A stretch of DNA of 64,000 nucleotides, from NCBI RefSeq assembly GCF_900172295.1, contig NZ_FWFL01000006.1, forward strand, positions 62,001-126,000, written 5' to 3'. Below the pieces are notes generated by a model that was not told where the DNA came from, did not search any database, and saw only the letters and a program-made list of their open reading frames with translations. The translations under genes were made by a program, and so were the position numbers. Position 1 is the first letter of the stretch; the number at the start of each line of letters is the position of its first letter. Positions 43,552 to 54,546 of the stretch are shown here, piece after piece. This DNA is from Roseovarius litorisediminis (GTDB lineage Bacteria > Pseudomonadota > Alphaproteobacteria > Rhodobacterales > Rhodobacteraceae).

Positions 43552-46500
43552 AACTCTTCCACCATCACAACGCCACCAAGGCTTTTTATGGCGCCTTTGA
43601 TTTGCGGGGTAACCGGATACTCCTGACCGGTCGCAATTTCGACCTCACCGGGCAGGCCCTGATCCATCAGGCAGAAATGAATGGGGCCTCGTCCACCTGT
43701 CTTGACCGTTTGCGCTGCATTCTGCAGCACCGAAGCGACGGTATGGATCACGTCGGCCTGATCTACAAATATCCGCAGGCCCACAGCGCCCGCGTCGGCC
43801 ACCACATTGTCAATCGGCGCCACGGAACGGCACAACAATTTTAACTGGTCGCTCTCCAACGTCGCCTCGGCAGTAATCACCACCTGCGCACCAGTCTCGA
43901 GGTAATCGCGCGATTTCTCCAGCGTGTCCGAGAACAACGTCACCTCGTACCCCCCGGTTGTATCGCTGAGCTGGACAAAGGCAAATCGATTGCCACGCGC
44001 CGACTTGCGCTCTTGCCGTCCGGCCACAACGCCCGCCATTTTCACAATCGCAGGGGCGCGCTCGGCCTGTACCGTCACTTCGTCCAGCGTTTTCACGTCT
44101 TTGCGTCGCAAGGCGGCCATGTAGTCGTCAAGCGGGTGACCGGACAGATAGAAGCCTATCGCCTTGAATTCTTCGGTCAGGCGTTCCGCAGGCAGCCAGT
44201 CTTCTACCGGGCTCAGACGTGGTTCGGGCAAGTCATCGCCCGCCTCACCGAACAGCGACACCTGATTCGAGTTTTTCTGATCATGAATCGCTGCCGAGTA
44301 ATTCGTCAGCGCCTCGACACTGTCAAACACACGGCGACGGTTGCGGTCCAACTCATCAAAGGCGCCTGCACGCGCCAGCATTTCCAATGGCCGCTTGCCA
44401 ACCCGTTTCAGATCGACCCGTCGGGCAAAATCGTAAAGCGTTGCAAACGGTTTGTCGCCACGTCCCTCGGTGATCAGCTTCATCGCCTCAACACCCACGT
44501 TCTTCAAAGCCCCTAGCGCATAGTGTAATGCCCCCTCGCGCACGACGAACGTCGGCTCTGACCGGTTTACGCAGGGCGGCAGGTAAGGCAGATCCAGCCC
44601 CTTTTTCACCTCTTCGAAATAAACTGCCAGCTTATCGGTCAGGTGAATATCGCAGTTCATCACACCAGCCATAAATTCAACCGGGTGATTGGTTTTCAAC
44701 CACGCCGTCTTATAGCTGACCACCGCATAGGCAGCGGCGTGGGATTTGTTGAAGCCATAGTTGGCAAATTTCTCCAGCAGGTCAAAAACCTCGCTGGCTT
44801 TTTTCTTTTCAACACCGTTCTCACCCGCGCCTTTTTCAAATTTGGGTCGTTCGGCATCCATCGCCTCTTTGATCTTCTTACCCATCGCGCGGCGCAGAAG
44901 ATCAGCACCACCAAGGCTATAGCCTGCCATCACCTGGGCGATCTGCATCACCTGTTCCTGATAGACGATGATGCCCTGGGTTTCCTCAAGAATGCTGTCG
45001 ATCAGGGGGTGGATCGATTCAATCTCGCGCAGGCCGTTCTTGACTTCGCAATAGGTCGGAATGTTTTCCATCGGGCCGGGACGATAAAGTGCCACAAGCG
45101 CCACGATATCCTCGATACAGGTCGGCTTCATGCGCTTTAGCGCGTCCATCATGCCCGAGCTTTCAACCTGGAACACCGCCACAGTTTTGGCCCGCGCATA
45201 AAGTTCATACGTCTTTTCATCATCCAGCGGGATATGTCCGATATCATTCTCGGCCCCCGGCGCGGGCTCGTAGATCCGGCGACCATCGGCAGCGACATGC
45301 AGATCGCGCCCTTCACCATGGATCTGCTGAATCGCATTTTGAATCACGGTCAAAGTTTTCAGACCCAGAAAGTCAAACTTCACCAGTCCGGCCTGTTCGA
45401 CCCATTTCATGTTGAACTGCGTTGCTGGCATATCCGAACGCGGGTCCTGATAAAGCGGCACCAACTCATCCAATGAGCGATCCCCGATCACCACGCCGGC
45501 CGCGTGGGTCGAGGCATTGCGCAGCAACCCTTCCACCTGCATGCCATATTTCAGCAGGCGATCGACCACCTCTTCGTTCCTGGCTTCTTCGCGCAGACGG
45601 TCTTCCTGGGCCAGTGCCTGCTCGATACTGACAGGTTTAACGCCTTCCACCGGGATCATCTTGGACAACCGGTCTACCTGCCCATACGGCATCTGCAAAA
45701 CCCGGCCGATGTCGCGCACCGCAGCCTTACTCAGAAGTGCACCAAAGGTAATGATCTGCCCCACCCTGTCGCGGCCATATTTCTCCTGCACGTATTGGAT
45801 CACCTCCTCGCGGCGATCCATGCAGAAGTCGATATCGAAGTCCGGCATCGAAACTCGCTCGGGGTTCAGAAACCGCTCAAAAAGCAGCGAATAACGCAGC
45901 GGGTCAAGATCGGTGATCGTCAGGGCATAGGCCACAAGGCTGCCTGCACCCGATCCGCGCCCCGGACCCACCGGAATATCGTGATCCTTGGCCCATTTGA
46001 TAAAGTCCGCGACGATCAGGAAATAACCAGGAAAGCCCATACCCTCGATGATGCCCAACTCGAATTCGAGCCGTGCCTCGTAGTCCTCGACCGGTGCGGC
46101 ATGCGGGATAACTGCAAGGCGCGCCTGCAAGCCTGCTTTGGCTTGTCGGCGCAATTCGTCCACTTCATCATCGGCAAACTTTGGCAGGATCGGATCGCGG
46201 CAATAGGCACCGAAAGCACATCGCTTGGCAATTTCAACAGTGTTTTCAATCGCCTCAGGCAGATCGGCGAAAAGCGTCACCATTTCCTGTGGGCTTTTGA
46301 AATAATGCTGCGCGGTCAGGCGGCGGCGCGGCGTGCTTTGGTCAACGTAGGCCCCTTCGGCCACGCAAATCATAGCATCATGCGCTTCGTACATCTCGGA
46401 CTTGGGGAAATAGACATCGTTTGTGGCCACTAGTGGCAGGCCCATCGCATAGGCCATTTCGACAAAGCCGCGCTCGGTCAGCTTTTCCGCCTCCGGCGCA

Positions 46501-47048
46501 CCGTTTTCACCTGGGTGTCGTTGCAGCTCGACATAAAGCCGATCACCAAAGGCCGCCTTCAGCCGCGCCATTAGCGCCTCGGCCGCTGGGCGTTGCCCCG
46601 CTTGCAGCAAGCGGCCAACCGGCCCGTCCGGTCCACCCGAAAGGCAAATCACCCCCTCGGCATGCCGCTGCAGATCATCTGCCGTTACATGCGGTAATTC
46701 ACCATCCCCCCGCAGGTACAGGCAAGAGTTCAGCTTCATCAGGTTTTCATAGCCACGTTCGTTCTGCGCCAGCAAAACCACCGGGGCGGGTGGCTTGGCC
46801 CGCTCGCCCGGCGTCGCCGGGACATAGGCCATGTCAACCTGGCAACCCATGATTGGCTGGATACCTGCCCCGCTTGCCGTCACTGAGAACTCAAGTGCTG
46901 CAAACATGTTGTTGGTGTCGGTCACCGCCACTGCGGGCATGCCTGCCGCAGCACAGAGGCCGGAAAGTTTCTTCAGGCGCATCGCCCCTTCAAGAAGCGA
47001 ATACTCGGTATGCACGCGCAGGTGGATGAATCGGGGATCAGTGCTCAT
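43548..47048 (-). CDS. dnaE: DNA polymerase III alpha subunit DnaE
   Basis: 1166 residues, the usual DnaE1 length. N-terminal PHP domain (FIHLRVHTEYSLLEG at the start, VAVTDTNNMFAALEF), then the Pol III palm with GPGRGSGAGSLVAYAL and the catalytic aspartates in SMPDFDIDFCMD, the fingers with GLKTLTVIQ and a beta-clamp-binding/OB-fold region near residue 1000-1080. This is the main replicative polymerase. PHP residues look largely kept, but I did not assess proofreading activity. GTGA overlap with the next gene. Confidence 0.97.
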   Translation of the reverse strand: MSTDPRFIHLRVHTEYSLLEGAMRLKKLSGLCAAAGMPAVAVTDTNNMFAALEFSVTASGAGIQPIMGCQVDMAYVPATPGERAKPPAPVVLLAQNERGYENLMKLNSCLYLRGDGELPHVTADDLQRHAEGVICLSGGPDGPVGRLLQAGQRPAAEALMARLKAAFGDRLYVELQRHPGENGAPEAEKLTERGFVEMAYAMGLPLVATNDVYFPKSEMYEAHDAMICVAEGAYVDQSTPRRRLTAQHYFKSPQEMVTLFADLPEAIENTVEIAKRCAFGAYCRDPILPKFADDEVDELRRQAKAGLQARLAVIPHAAPVEDYEARLEFELGIIEGMGFPGYFLIVADFIKWAKDHDIPVGPGRGSGAGSLVAYALTITDLDPLRYSLLFERFLNPERVSMPDFDIDFCMDRREEVIQYVQEKYGRDRVGQIITFGALLSKAAVRDIGRVLQMPYGQVDRLSKMIPVEGVKPVSIEQALAQEDRLREEARNEEVVDRLLKYGMQVEGLLRNASTHAAGVVIGDRSLDELVPLYQDPRSDMPATQFNMKWVEQAGLVKFDFLGLKTLTVIQNAIQQIHGEGRDLHVAADGRRIYEPAPGAENDIGHIPLDDEKTYELYARAKTVAVFQVESSGMMDALKRMKPTCIEDIVALVALYRPGPMENIPTYCEVKNGLREIESIHPLIDSILEETQGIIVYQEQVMQIAQVMAGYSLGGADLLRRAMGKKIKEAMDAERPKFEKGAGENGVEKKKASEVFDLLEKFANYGFNKSHAAAYAVVSYKTAWLKTNHPVEFMAGVMNCDIHLTDKLAVYFEEVKKGLDLPYLPPCVNRSEPTFVVREGALHYALGALKNVGVEAMKLITEGRGDKPFATLYDFARRVDLKRVGKRPLEMLARAGAFDELDRNRRRVFDSVEALTNYSAAIHDQKNSNQVSLFGEAGDDLPEPRLSPVEDWLPAERLTEEFKAIGFYLSGHPLDDYMAALRRKDVKTLDEVTVQAERAPAIVKMAGVVAGRQERKSARGNRFAFVQLSDTTGGYEVTLFSDTLEKSRDYLETGAQVVITAEATLESDQLKLLCRSVAPIDNVVADAGAVGLRIFVDQADVIHTVASVLQNAAQTVKTGGRGPIHFCLMDQGLPGEVEIATGQEYPVTPQIKGAIKSLGGVVMVEEL

Positions 47049-47210
47049 GCCCCTACCCTAAGACAGGCTTTGGCCGTCTGCCACCTCAATGCGTAGGTCC
47101 GGCCTGCACCTGGAAAAAATTTCCGGTGCCGTCCAGAAGCAGTTTCAAGAAAACCAAGGCAATCACTCAAGGCTCCTTTAGTATGTTGATAAAGTAGCAA
47201 AATTCACAAT

Positions 47211-47235
47211 GCGGCAACTCAATTGCAGTTACCGC
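47211..47235. promoter_or_regulatory. Operator-like imperfect palindrome upstream of xdhA
   Basis: GCGGCAACT and AGTTACCGC are inverted copies with one mismatch around a 7-base AT-rich centre, 127 bases before the xdhA ATG. The size and symmetry suit a dimeric regulator. No regulator gene is adjacent, so the binding protein is unknown. Confidence 0.45.
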
Positions 47236-47282
47236 GCTTCACTGCGCCCTTGCCAAACCCACTTGGGCCCGCATAGCCTGAA

Positions 47283-47305
47283 AGCAGGGAAAGCCTGCTC
47301 TTTTC
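47283..47305 (+). terminator. Attenuator-like hairpin in the xdhA leader
   Basis: AGCAGG pairs with CCTGCT across GAAAG, followed by CTTTTCT, 57 bases before the xdhA ATG. It might end leader transcripts early; strength is modest. Confidence 0.4.
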
Positions 47306-47361
47306 TACGCCACATCGAGGGGAGCATAAAAAGGCATAGGTATCGTGGCGGGCAAATTTGC

Positions 47362-48738
47362 ATGAACATACACTTTCTTCTGAACGGAGAATGGGTGGAC
47401 CTAAGTGATATTCCTGACACTCAAACACTATTGGACTGGCTGCGTGAAAGCCGCAATCTAAACGGCACCAAGGAAGGCTGTAACGAGGGCGACTGCGGGG
47501 CCTGCACGGTTATGGTCAGCGACGCGCAGGGGACAAAAGCACTTAACGCCTGCATCCTGCTAATGCCGCAACTGCACGGCAAAGCGGTGCGCACGGTTGA
47601 AGGCATCAGCGGCCCTGACGGCATGCTGCACCCGGTTCAACAGGCGATGATCGAAAACCACGGTTCACAATGCGGCTTTTGCACGCCTGGTTTTGTGGTC
47701 TCGATGGCAGTGGCACACCTTAACGGCGACAGTGATCACGACACGGTACTGGCGGGTAATCTTTGCCGCTGCACGGGCTATGCGCCGATCATTCGCGCGG
47801 CAAGATCCGCCGCCGATCAGCCTGTCCCACCCTGGATGCTTCACGACATGGAGACCCTCAGGGGCGACGCGGGCGCCGAGGCGGCCCCGGCGCTGCCGGG
47901 GTCCTCCGACGCGCTCGCCGCGCTTTTGCTGGAAAACCCTGACACGACACTGGTGGGCGGGGCCACAGACGTGGGGCTTTGGGTTACCAAGCGCTTGCAG
48001 GATATCACACCCGCTGCATTCCTGCATCGTTGCGCTGACCTGCAGCAAATCCAGAGCACCGATCACGAAATCCGCATTGGCGCCGCTGTCACCCTCGATC
48101 GATTGGGTGCGGCCATGCAAGACCTGCACCCCAGCTTTGCCGACATGATCCGCCGCTATGGATCGGCTCAAGTGCGCAGCGCCGCGACCATTGGCGGCAA
48201 TATTGCCAACGGCTCTCCCATCGGCGATGGCCCTCCCGCGCTGATCGCCCTGGGTGCCGTGCTGCAGTTGCGTCTGGGCGATACCCGCCGCACTTTGCCG
48301 CTTGAGGATTTCTTTATCGAGTATGGCAAACAGGATCGCGGCCGTGGCGAATTCGTTGAATTCATTACCATCCCGCGCCAGACCGACAGGTTGCGCTGCT
48401 ACAAACTCAGCAAACGATTTGATCAGGATATTTCCGCCGTCTGCGGTTGTTTCAACATCACAGTCGAAGATGGCATGGTAACCTCTGCCCGTATCGCCTT
48501 TGGCGGCATGGCGGGTACACCCAAACGCGCATCCCATGTCGAAGCGGCCTTGACCGGCCAGCCCTGGACCAAAGAGACTATCGCAGCCGCTTGGCCTGCG
48601 TGGGGTTTGGATTATACGCCTATGTCTGACATGCGTGCCTCGGCCAGCTACCGGTCAGAGACCGCCCGCAACATGTTGACGCGCTACTATCTGGAAGACC
48701 TGGGTGGGTCCGTCAGCGTGCTGGAGGTCCAGCCATGA
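47362..48738 (+). CDS. xdhA: Xanthine dehydrogenase small subunit XdhA (2Fe-2S and FAD)
   Basis: 458 residues from the ATG at 47362. First 2Fe-2S cluster ligands in [13 protein letters not shown], second in [12 protein letters not shown] and [10 protein letters not shown], all cysteines present. The FAD-binding domain (about 180-360) carries [14 protein letters not shown] and [20 protein letters not shown], and the C-terminal CO-dehydrogenase flavoprotein domain follows. With XdhB it oxidises hypoxanthine and xanthine to urate, passing electrons to NAD. The stop overlaps the xdhB start. Confidence 0.96.
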   Translation: MNIHFLLNGEWVDLSDIPDTQTLLDWLRESRNLNGTKEGCNEGDCGACTVMVSDAQGTKALNACILLMPQLHGKAVRTVEGISGPDGMLHPVQQAMIENHGSQCGFCTPGFVVSMAVAHLNGDSDHDTVLAGNLCRCTGYAPIIRAARSAADQPVPPWMLHDMETLRGDAGAEAAPALPGSSDALAALLLENPDTTLVGGATDVGLWVTKRLQDITPAAFLHRCADLQQIQSTDHEIRIGAAVTLDRLGAAMQDLHPSFADMIRRYGSAQVRSAATIGGNIANGSPIGDGPPALIALGAVLQLRLGDTRRTLPLEDFFIEYGKQDRGRGEFVEFITIPRQTDRLRCYKLSKRFDQDISAVCGCFNITVEDGMVTSARIAFGGMAGTPKRASHVEAALTGQPWTKETIAAAWPAWGLDYTPMSDMRASASYRSETARNMLTRYYLEDLGGSVSVLEVQP

Positions 48739-51026
48739 GCGTCTCACAGCCCCTGCCCCATGATGCCGCACACCTGCATGTGACCGGGACGGCGCGCTAC
48801 GTCGATGATATACCAACACCTGCCCGCTGTCTGCATCTGGCCTTTGGCCTTTCGGATGTGGCCGCAGGCCGGATCACCGCGATTGACCTTTCTGCCGTGC
48901 GCGCGGCACCCGGCGTGATAGCGGTTCTGACCGATGGCGATCTGCCGCATGATGCAGACTGCTCTCCGTCTGCTCATGATGAACCGCTTCTGGCGAAGGG
49001 CGAGGTTCACTATCTGGGCCAGCCTCTGTTTCTGGTTGTAGCGACCAGCCACCTTGCCGCCCGCAAAGCGGCGCGTCTCGGCTCGGCCAGGATTGCAGAG
49101 ACCGCCGCGATCCTGAGCATCGACGACGCTTTGGCCGCCGACAGCCGGTTCGAAGAAGGCCCCCGCACCTATTCCAAAGGCGACGCGGCCCAAGCTATCA
49201 CCAATGCGCCCCACCAGATCGAAGGAACCTTTGAAATTGGCGGGCAGGAACATTTCTATCTTGAAGGTCAGGCCGCTTTGGCCCTCCCACAGGAAGATGG
49301 CGACATGCTGGTGCACTCATCCACCCAGCATCCAAGCGAAATTCAGCACAAGGTCGCCCATGCCCTGGGTCGGCCCATGAATGCCGTCCGCGTGGAAACC
49401 CGCCGTATGGGCGGTGGGTTTGGCGGCAAGGAAAGTCAGGGGAATGCGCTGGCCATTGCCTGCGCCGTCGCCGCCAGCCTGACCGATCAGCCCTGCAAAA
49501 TGCGCTATGACCGCGACGACGATATGATGATTACCGGCAAGCGGCATGATTTCCGCATCACCTATCGCGCGGGTTTTGATGATACGGGAAAACTGATGGG
49601 GGTCGAATTTGTCCAATACGCTCGGTGCGGCTGGGCGCAGGATCTTTCCTTGCCCGTGGCGGATCGGGCTATGCTGCATGCCGACAATGCCTATAACCTG
49701 CCCGCCGCGCGCATCGAATCGCATCGTCTGAAGACCAACACCCAATCCGCCACAGCCTATCGCGGATTTGGTGGCCCACAGGGAGTGGTCGGGATCGAAC
49801 GAGTTATCGACCATGTCGCCCACCATCTTGGCGCCGACCCGCTTGAGGTTCGTAAAGTCAATTTCTACGCCGCCGCCACAGCACGGGCACATGACACCAC
49901 ACCTTATGGGCAGGACGTTGAGGATTTCATCCTGCATGAGATGACCGACGCGTTGGTCACAAACAGCAACTACCACACCCGTCGCCAGGCCGTAATAGAC
50001 TGGAACGCGGTCAATCCGGTGCTGAAAAAGGGCATCGCCCTGACCCCCGTCAAATTCGGCATCTCTTTTACCCTTACCCATCTCAATCAGGCGGGCGCGT
50101 TGGTACATGTCTACCAAGACGGCTCGGTTCATCTGAACCACGGTGGCACAGAAATGGGCCAGGGCCTGTTCCAGAAAGTTGCACAGGTGGCCGCCGCCCG
50201 CTTTGGCCTACCCCTGGAGGCGATCAAGATCACCGCCACTGATACCTCCAAAGTTCCCAACACCTCGGCCACCGCCGCCAGTTCCGGCAGTGATCTCAAT
50301 GGTATGGCAGTCAAGGCGGCTTGCGATAAGATACGCGACCGGATGGCTGAATTTCTGGCCAAACACCATCAATCGGACGCATCAAACGTCACCTTTGCCG
50401 ATGGTAAAGTCTGCCTTGGCGATCACAGTTATACTTTCGCCGAAGCCGCAAAACTGTCTTATGAAAACCGCATCAGCCTTAGTGCCACGGGGTTTTACAA
50501 AACGCCAAAAGTCGCCTGGGACAGGATCAAGGGCCATGGGCGCCCGTTCTTTTATTTCGCCTACGGCGCCGCCGTGACCGAGGTGGTAATTGATACGCTG
50601 ACCGGCGAAAACCGCATCCTGCGCACCGACATTCTGCATGACGCAGGGGCCAGCCTGAACCCGGCACTGGACATCGGACAGATCGAAGGCGGCTATGTTC
50701 AGGGCGCAGGCTGGTTGACAACCGAGGAACTGGTCTGGGACGACAAGGGCCGCCTGACCACTCACGCCCCATCGACCTACAAGATCCCGGCCTGTGGCGA
50801 CCGGCCCGATGTGTTCAACGTCACCCTTTGGGACAGCGAAAACCGCGAAGATACGATCTATCGCTCCAAAGCGGTGGGAGAGCCGCCTTTCATGTTGGGT
50901 ATATCGGCCTTTCTTGCGCTATCGGATGCGGTCGCCGCCTGCGGGCCGGGTTATCCGGCGCTGGATGCGCCCGCCACCGCCGAACAGATATTGCATACCG
51001 TTCAAAAGGTGCGTGATGGGATTTGA
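48735..51026 (+). CDS. xdhB: Xanthine dehydrogenase large subunit XdhB (molybdopterin)
   Basis: 763 residues. Features: [40 protein letters not shown] (cofactor loop), [40 protein letters not shown], and near the C-terminus [12 protein letters not shown], where the catalytic glutamate of XDH lies. It holds the molybdenum cofactor and the purine site. Its cofactor needs molybdate, supplied by modABC. Overlaps xdhC by 11 bases. Confidence 0.96.
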   Translation: MSVSQPLPHDAAHLHVTGTARYVDDIPTPARCLHLAFGLSDVAAGRITAIDLSAVRAAPGVIAVLTDGDLPHDADCSPSAHDEPLLAKGEVHYLGQPLFLVVATSHLAARKAARLGSARIAETAAILSIDDALAADSRFEEGPRTYSKGDAAQAITNAPHQIEGTFEIGGQEHFYLEGQAALALPQEDGDMLVHSSTQHPSEIQHKVAHALGRPMNAVRVETRRMGGGFGGKESQGNALAIACAVAASLTDQPCKMRYDRDDDMMITGKRHDFRITYRAGFDDTGKLMGVEFVQYARCGWAQDLSLPVADRAMLHADNAYNLPAARIESHRLKTNTQSATAYRGFGGPQGVVGIERVIDHVAHHLGADPLEVRKVNFYAAATARAHDTTPYGQDVEDFILHEMTDALVTNSNYHTRRQAVIDWNAVNPVLKKGIALTPVKFGISFTLTHLNQAGALVHVYQDGSVHLNHGGTEMGQGLFQKVAQVAAARFGLPLEAIKITATDTSKVPNTSATAASSGSDLNGMAVKAACDKIRDRMAEFLAKHHQSDASNVTFADGKVCLGDHSYTFAEAAKLSYENRISLSATGFYKTPKVAWDRIKGHGRPFFYFAYGAAVTEVVIDTLTGENRILRTDILHDAGASLNPALDIGQIEGGYVQGAGWLTTEELVWDDKGRLTTHAPSTYKIPACGDRPDVFNVTLWDSENREDTIYRSKAVGEPPFMLGISAFLALSDAVAACGPGYPALDAPATAEQILHTVQKVRDGI

Positions 51027-51957
51027 TCTGAACAGCCTGTCCCGCGCCGTAGCGCAACATGGCCGCGTGGCCCGGGTTGTGGTCGCCGCCACACACGGCT
51101 CGACGCCGCGTGAAGTTGGCGCGGCGATGCTTGTCTGGGAGACAGGACAATCCGGCACCATCGGTGGTGGTACCCTGGAATTCAACCTTGCCCGCGCCGC
51201 ACGGTTGCAGGCCGCCCCCAACCAGCTTGGCCGTCACGCGCTTGGTCCTGAAATGGGCCAATGCTGCGGCGGTGCAGTGGACGTTCTGACAGAAATTTAC
51301 GACGCCGAGCGGCTGAAAACACTCACCCAGCAACAGGTCTTTGCCCGTTTGGTTGCCGGCCATGGCGATATGCCTTTCAAGGTCAAACGCCTTCTTGCCG
51401 CAACCCGTGCGCAAGGCGTGCCCCCGATGCCGCAACTGATCGGCGACTGGATGATTGAACCGTTTGAGACCCCGACCACAACCCTGTGGATCTGGGGGGC
51501 GGGTCATGTGGGCCGCGCGCTGGTTCATACACTTGCGCCGTTGCCGTGGGTGCAAATCACGTGGGTGGATACTGCTACTGACCGGTTTCCTGACGAAATC
51601 CCACCCAACGTCACCGCCCTGCCCGCACAAGACCCCGCACGTCTGGTTCGTCATGCCCCGGTTGACGCAAATCATCTGGTTCTCACCTACTCTCACGCGC
51701 TTGATCTTGAACTTTGCCACCAGCTTTTGGCACATGGCTTTGGCCACGTCGGGTTGATCGGTTCGGCCACCAAATGGGCCCGCTTTCGCAAACGCCTGGC
51801 GTTGCTTGGTCACGCAGGCGAACAAATAGCGCGCATTCAATGCCCGATTGGGGATCCAGACCTGGGAAAACACCCACAGGCAATTGCAGTGGGTGTTGCT
51901 GCAGCATTATTGAATGAACGATCGCCTCAGCAGCTTGGGCAGGAGAAGATAGCGTGA
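51016..51957 (+). CDS. xdhC: Xanthine dehydrogenase accessory protein XdhC
   Basis: 313 residues from the ATG at 51016. The N-terminal VAATHGSTPREVGAAMLV and GGGTLEFNLARAA belong to the XdhC/CoxI family; a Rossmann half begins LWIWGAGHVGRALVHTLA. GFGHVGLIGSATKWARFRKR is also conserved. XdhC binds and sulfurates the molybdenum cofactor before insertion into XdhB. The stop overlaps the following GTG start of the transporter ATPase, which ties the purine enzyme to the importer. Confidence 0.94.
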   Translation: MGFDLNSLSRAVAQHGRVARVVVAATHGSTPREVGAAMLVWETGQSGTIGGGTLEFNLARAARLQAAPNQLGRHALGPEMGQCCGGAVDVLTEIYDAERLKTLTQQQVFARLVAGHGDMPFKVKRLLAATRAQGVPPMPQLIGDWMIEPFETPTTTLWIWGAGHVGRALVHTLAPLPWVQITWVDTATDRFPDEIPPNVTALPAQDPARLVRHAPVDANHLVLTYSHALDLELCHQLLAHGFGHVGLIGSATKWARFRKRLALLGHAGEQIARIQCPIGDPDLGKHPQAIAVGVAAALLNERSPQQLGQEKIA

Positions 51958-53477
51958 CGAAAACATTGCTTAGAATTTCCGGGCTGACCAAGGCCTACCC
52001 CGGGGTCATCGCCAACAGCGATGTCTCGTTCGAGATTACCGAGGGTGAAGTGCATGCCCTGCTGGGTGAAAACGGCGCTGGAAAATCGACATTGGTCAAG
52101 ATGATCTATGGCCTGGTCAAACCCGACAGTGGCACCATGACATTGCGCGGAGCGCCTTTCGCGCCGACCGAACCACGCGCCGCGCGCGCGGCTGGTGTTG
52201 CCATGGTCTTTCAGCATTTTTCGCTTTTCGACGCGTTGAACGTCGCGGAAAACGTGGCGCTCGGGATGGAAAATCCTCCGCCCATGCGCGATCTGGCCAC
52301 ACGTATCCGCGATGTTTCGGAAGCCTATGGCCTGCCGCTCGATCCTTTCCGGACAGTGGGCGATCTTTCCGCAGGCGAACGCCAGCGCGTTGAAATCATC
52401 CGCTGCCTGCTGCAGGATCCGCGCCTGTTGATCATGGATGAACCAACCAGCGTCCTGACCCCGCAAGAGGTTGAAATCCTGTTTGAAACCCTGCGTAAAC
52501 TGACCTCCGAAGGCGTCGCGATCCTATATATCTCGCACAAGCTTGAAGAGATACGCGCGCTTTGTGACCATGCCACGATTCTGCGCCTTGGCAAGAACGT
52601 CGGCACCTGTATCCCGCGTGATACGTCCGCCCGCGAAATGGCCGAACTGATGGTTGGCAGTGCATTTGAAGCCCCGGCGCGCGCTGGTCGCGAATTGGGG
52701 GATGTGGCGCTGGATGTTACCGGTCTGTCCCTCGGGTCACCGGGTGAATTTGGCACCTCGTTGAGAAATATCCATTTCACCGTAAAAAAGGGCGAAATCC
52801 TGGGTATCGGCGGAGTTGCTGGCAACGGCCAGGATGAGCTTTGGGGCGCCCTTTCTGGTGAACTGACAACCGACAACGAAGCGATCCGCCTGATGGGTCA
52901 GCCCATCGGCAACCTTGGGCCCACCGCCCGGCGCGATCGCGGCCTTCTGACCGCCCCCGAAGAGCGTTTGGGCCACGCCGCGGCCCCTGAAATGAGCCTG
53001 ACCGAAAACGCCCTGTTGACAGGCGCCAAGCGTGAAAATCTGATGAACCGCGGCTTTTTGAAATGGGCCGCCACGGAAGAATTCGCCAAACGGATCATCA
53101 AAACGTTCGATGTCCGAACCCCTGGGCCCGGTACGGCCGCGCGGGCGCTGTCGGGCGGCAATCTGCAAAAGTTCGTTATCGGTCGCGAGGTGCTGCAACA
53201 CCCCGAGGTTCTGGTCGTGAACCAACCCACATGGGGCGTTGACGCGGCCGCCGCCGCCTCAATCCGGCAGGCACTGCTGGATCTGGCGGCAAATGGCACC
53301 GCCGTGATCTGCATCAGTCAGGACCTGGACGAGTTGATGGAAATCTCTGACAGGTTCTGCGCCCTGAACGAAGGTCGCCTGTCAGATATCCGCCCGGCAC
53401 AGGGCCTGAGCGTGGATGAAATCGGCCTGATGATGGGCGGTGCACACGGAATGGAGGTGGCCCATGTTGAAGCTTGA
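51954..53477 (+). CDS. ABC transporter ATP-binding protein, nucleoside/purine type (BmpA system)
   Basis: 507 residues with two ABC domains in tandem, as in sugar and nucleoside importers. First: Walker A GENGAGKST, LSAGERQRVEIIRCLL, LIMDEPTSVLT. The second is partly degenerate: GIGGVAGNGQDELWGALSG replaces Walker A, and ALSGGNLQKFVIGREVL stays. Start is GTG at 51954 overlapping xdhC (GTGA). It would drive purine or nucleoside uptake together with the two permeases and the BmpA-like protein that follow. Substrate by neighbour inference only. Confidence 0.92.
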   Translation: MTKTLLRISGLTKAYPGVIANSDVSFEITEGEVHALLGENGAGKSTLVKMIYGLVKPDSGTMTLRGAPFAPTEPRAARAAGVAMVFQHFSLFDALNVAENVALGMENPPPMRDLATRIRDVSEAYGLPLDPFRTVGDLSAGERQRVEIIRCLLQDPRLLIMDEPTSVLTPQEVEILFETLRKLTSEGVAILYISHKLEEIRALCDHATILRLGKNVGTCIPRDTSAREMAELMVGSAFEAPARAGRELGDVALDVTGLSLGSPGEFGTSLRNIHFTVKKGEILGIGGVAGNGQDELWGALSGELTTDNEAIRLMGQPIGNLGPTARRDRGLLTAPEERLGHAAAPEMSLTENALLTGAKRENLMNRGFLKWAATEEFAKRIIKTFDVRTPGPGTAARALSGGNLQKFVIGREVLQHPEVLVVNQPTWGVDAAAAASIRQALLDLAANGTAVICISQDLDELMEISDRFCALNEGRLSDIRPAQGLSVDEIGLMMGGAHGMEVAHVEA

Positions 53478-54546
53478 AAAACGGCCCCAACCCTCGCAAC
53501 TCTGGACCTATCTGACACCGCTGCTGGCCGTGATCATCACCATGATCGCGGGCAGCGCTTTGTTTGCATTGCTCGGCAAAAACCCGATTGAGGCCGTCGC
53601 CACCATTTTCTGGGAGCCCCTTTTCGGTGAGTTTTCGTTCTACTATCGCCCGCAACTGCTGGTGAAAGGCGCGCCTTTGGTGCTGATCGCGATCGGGCTT
53701 TCGCTGGGTTTTCGTGCAGGCATCTGGAACATCGGCGCCGAGGGGCAATATATCATCGGCGCGATCACAGGCGCCGCTGTGGGATTGGCCTTTTACCCGG
53801 CTGAATCCTGGCTCATTTTCCCGCTGATGGTTCTGGCGGGCGCGTTAGGAGGGTTGGCCTGGGCAATGATCCCGGCCTTTCTGCAGGTCCGATTTGGCAC
53901 CAATGAAATTCTTGTTTCACTAATGCTGGTTTATGTGGCCGAACAACTATTGGCCTCGATGTCACTGGGCCTGTTGAAAAACCCCGAAGGGTTCGGCTTT
54001 CCGGGCAGCCGTAATTTCCAGCAATACGCAAGCGGTCATAACGCCGAGATCATCACTGGCAGCGGCATGCATTGGGGTGTTGTCGCCGCGCTGATTGCGG
54101 TAATCTTTGCCTATATCCTGCTGAACCGACATATCCTTGGCTACCACATCCGCCTGACCGGACAGGCCCCGCGCGCGGCACGCTTTGCTGGTGTAAGACC
54201 CAATCTTCTGATCCTGTTCTGCCTTGGCACGTCTGGCGCGCTGGCCGGGTTGGCCGGACTGTTCGAGGTCTCGGGCCCCGCCGGACAGATCAGCATTGAT
54301 TTCAACGTGGGCTATGGATTCACCGCCATCATCGTGGCCTTTCTGGGCCGGTTGCATCCGGTGGGAATAATGCTGGCAGGGCTGTTGATGGCGCTGACAT
54401 ATATCGGCGGCGAGATCGCCCAATCCAACCTTGGCCTGCCCGCCGCCGCCATTCAGCTGTTTCAGGGGATGTTGTTGTTCTTCCTGTTGGCGGTGGATTT
54501 GTTGACAAACTACCGTATCCGATTTGTCAAAGCGGAGACCGCCTGA
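53464..54546 (+). CDS. ABC transporter permease, nucleoside-type (BmpA system)
   Basis: 360 residues from the ATG at 53464, about nine membrane helices. BPD_transp_2 signatures: GAPLVLIAIGLSLGFRAGIW and NIGAEGQYIIGAITGAAVGL, then VRFGTNEILVSLMLVYVAEQ. It overlaps the ATPase gene by 14 bases and the next permease start by one base (TGATG). First of the two permeases of the nucleoside-type importer. Confidence 0.92.
   Translation: MLKLEKRPQPSQLWTYLTPLLAVIITMIAGSALFALLGKNPIEAVATIFWEPLFGEFSFYYRPQLLVKGAPLVLIAIGLSLGFRAGIWNIGAEGQYIIGAITGAAVGLAFYPAESWLIFPLMVLAGALGGLAWAMIPAFLQVRFGTNEILVSLMLVYVAEQLLASMSLGLLKNPEGFGFPGSRNFQQYASGHNAEIITGSGMHWGVVAALIAVIFAYILLNRHILGYHIRLTGQAPRAARFAGVRPNLLILFCLGTSGALAGLAGLFEVSGPAGQISIDFNVGYGFTAIIVAFLGRLHPVGIMLAGLLMALTYIGGEIAQSNLGLPAAAIQLFQGMLLFFLLAVDLLTNYRIRFVKAETA

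Larger units (their letters stand above)
47049..47361. other. 313-base divergent region between dnaE and xdhA
   Basis: Holds both promoters and no supported gene. A 25-base imperfect palindrome (47211-47235) and a hairpin with a T-rich tail (47283-47305) lie on the xdhA side. The open frame continuing upstream of xdhA has no family similarity before 47362. Confidence 0.6.

Noticed and set aside
45504..46433. 309-residue plus-strand open frame
   Set aside because: Antisense to dnaE and without recognisable domain.
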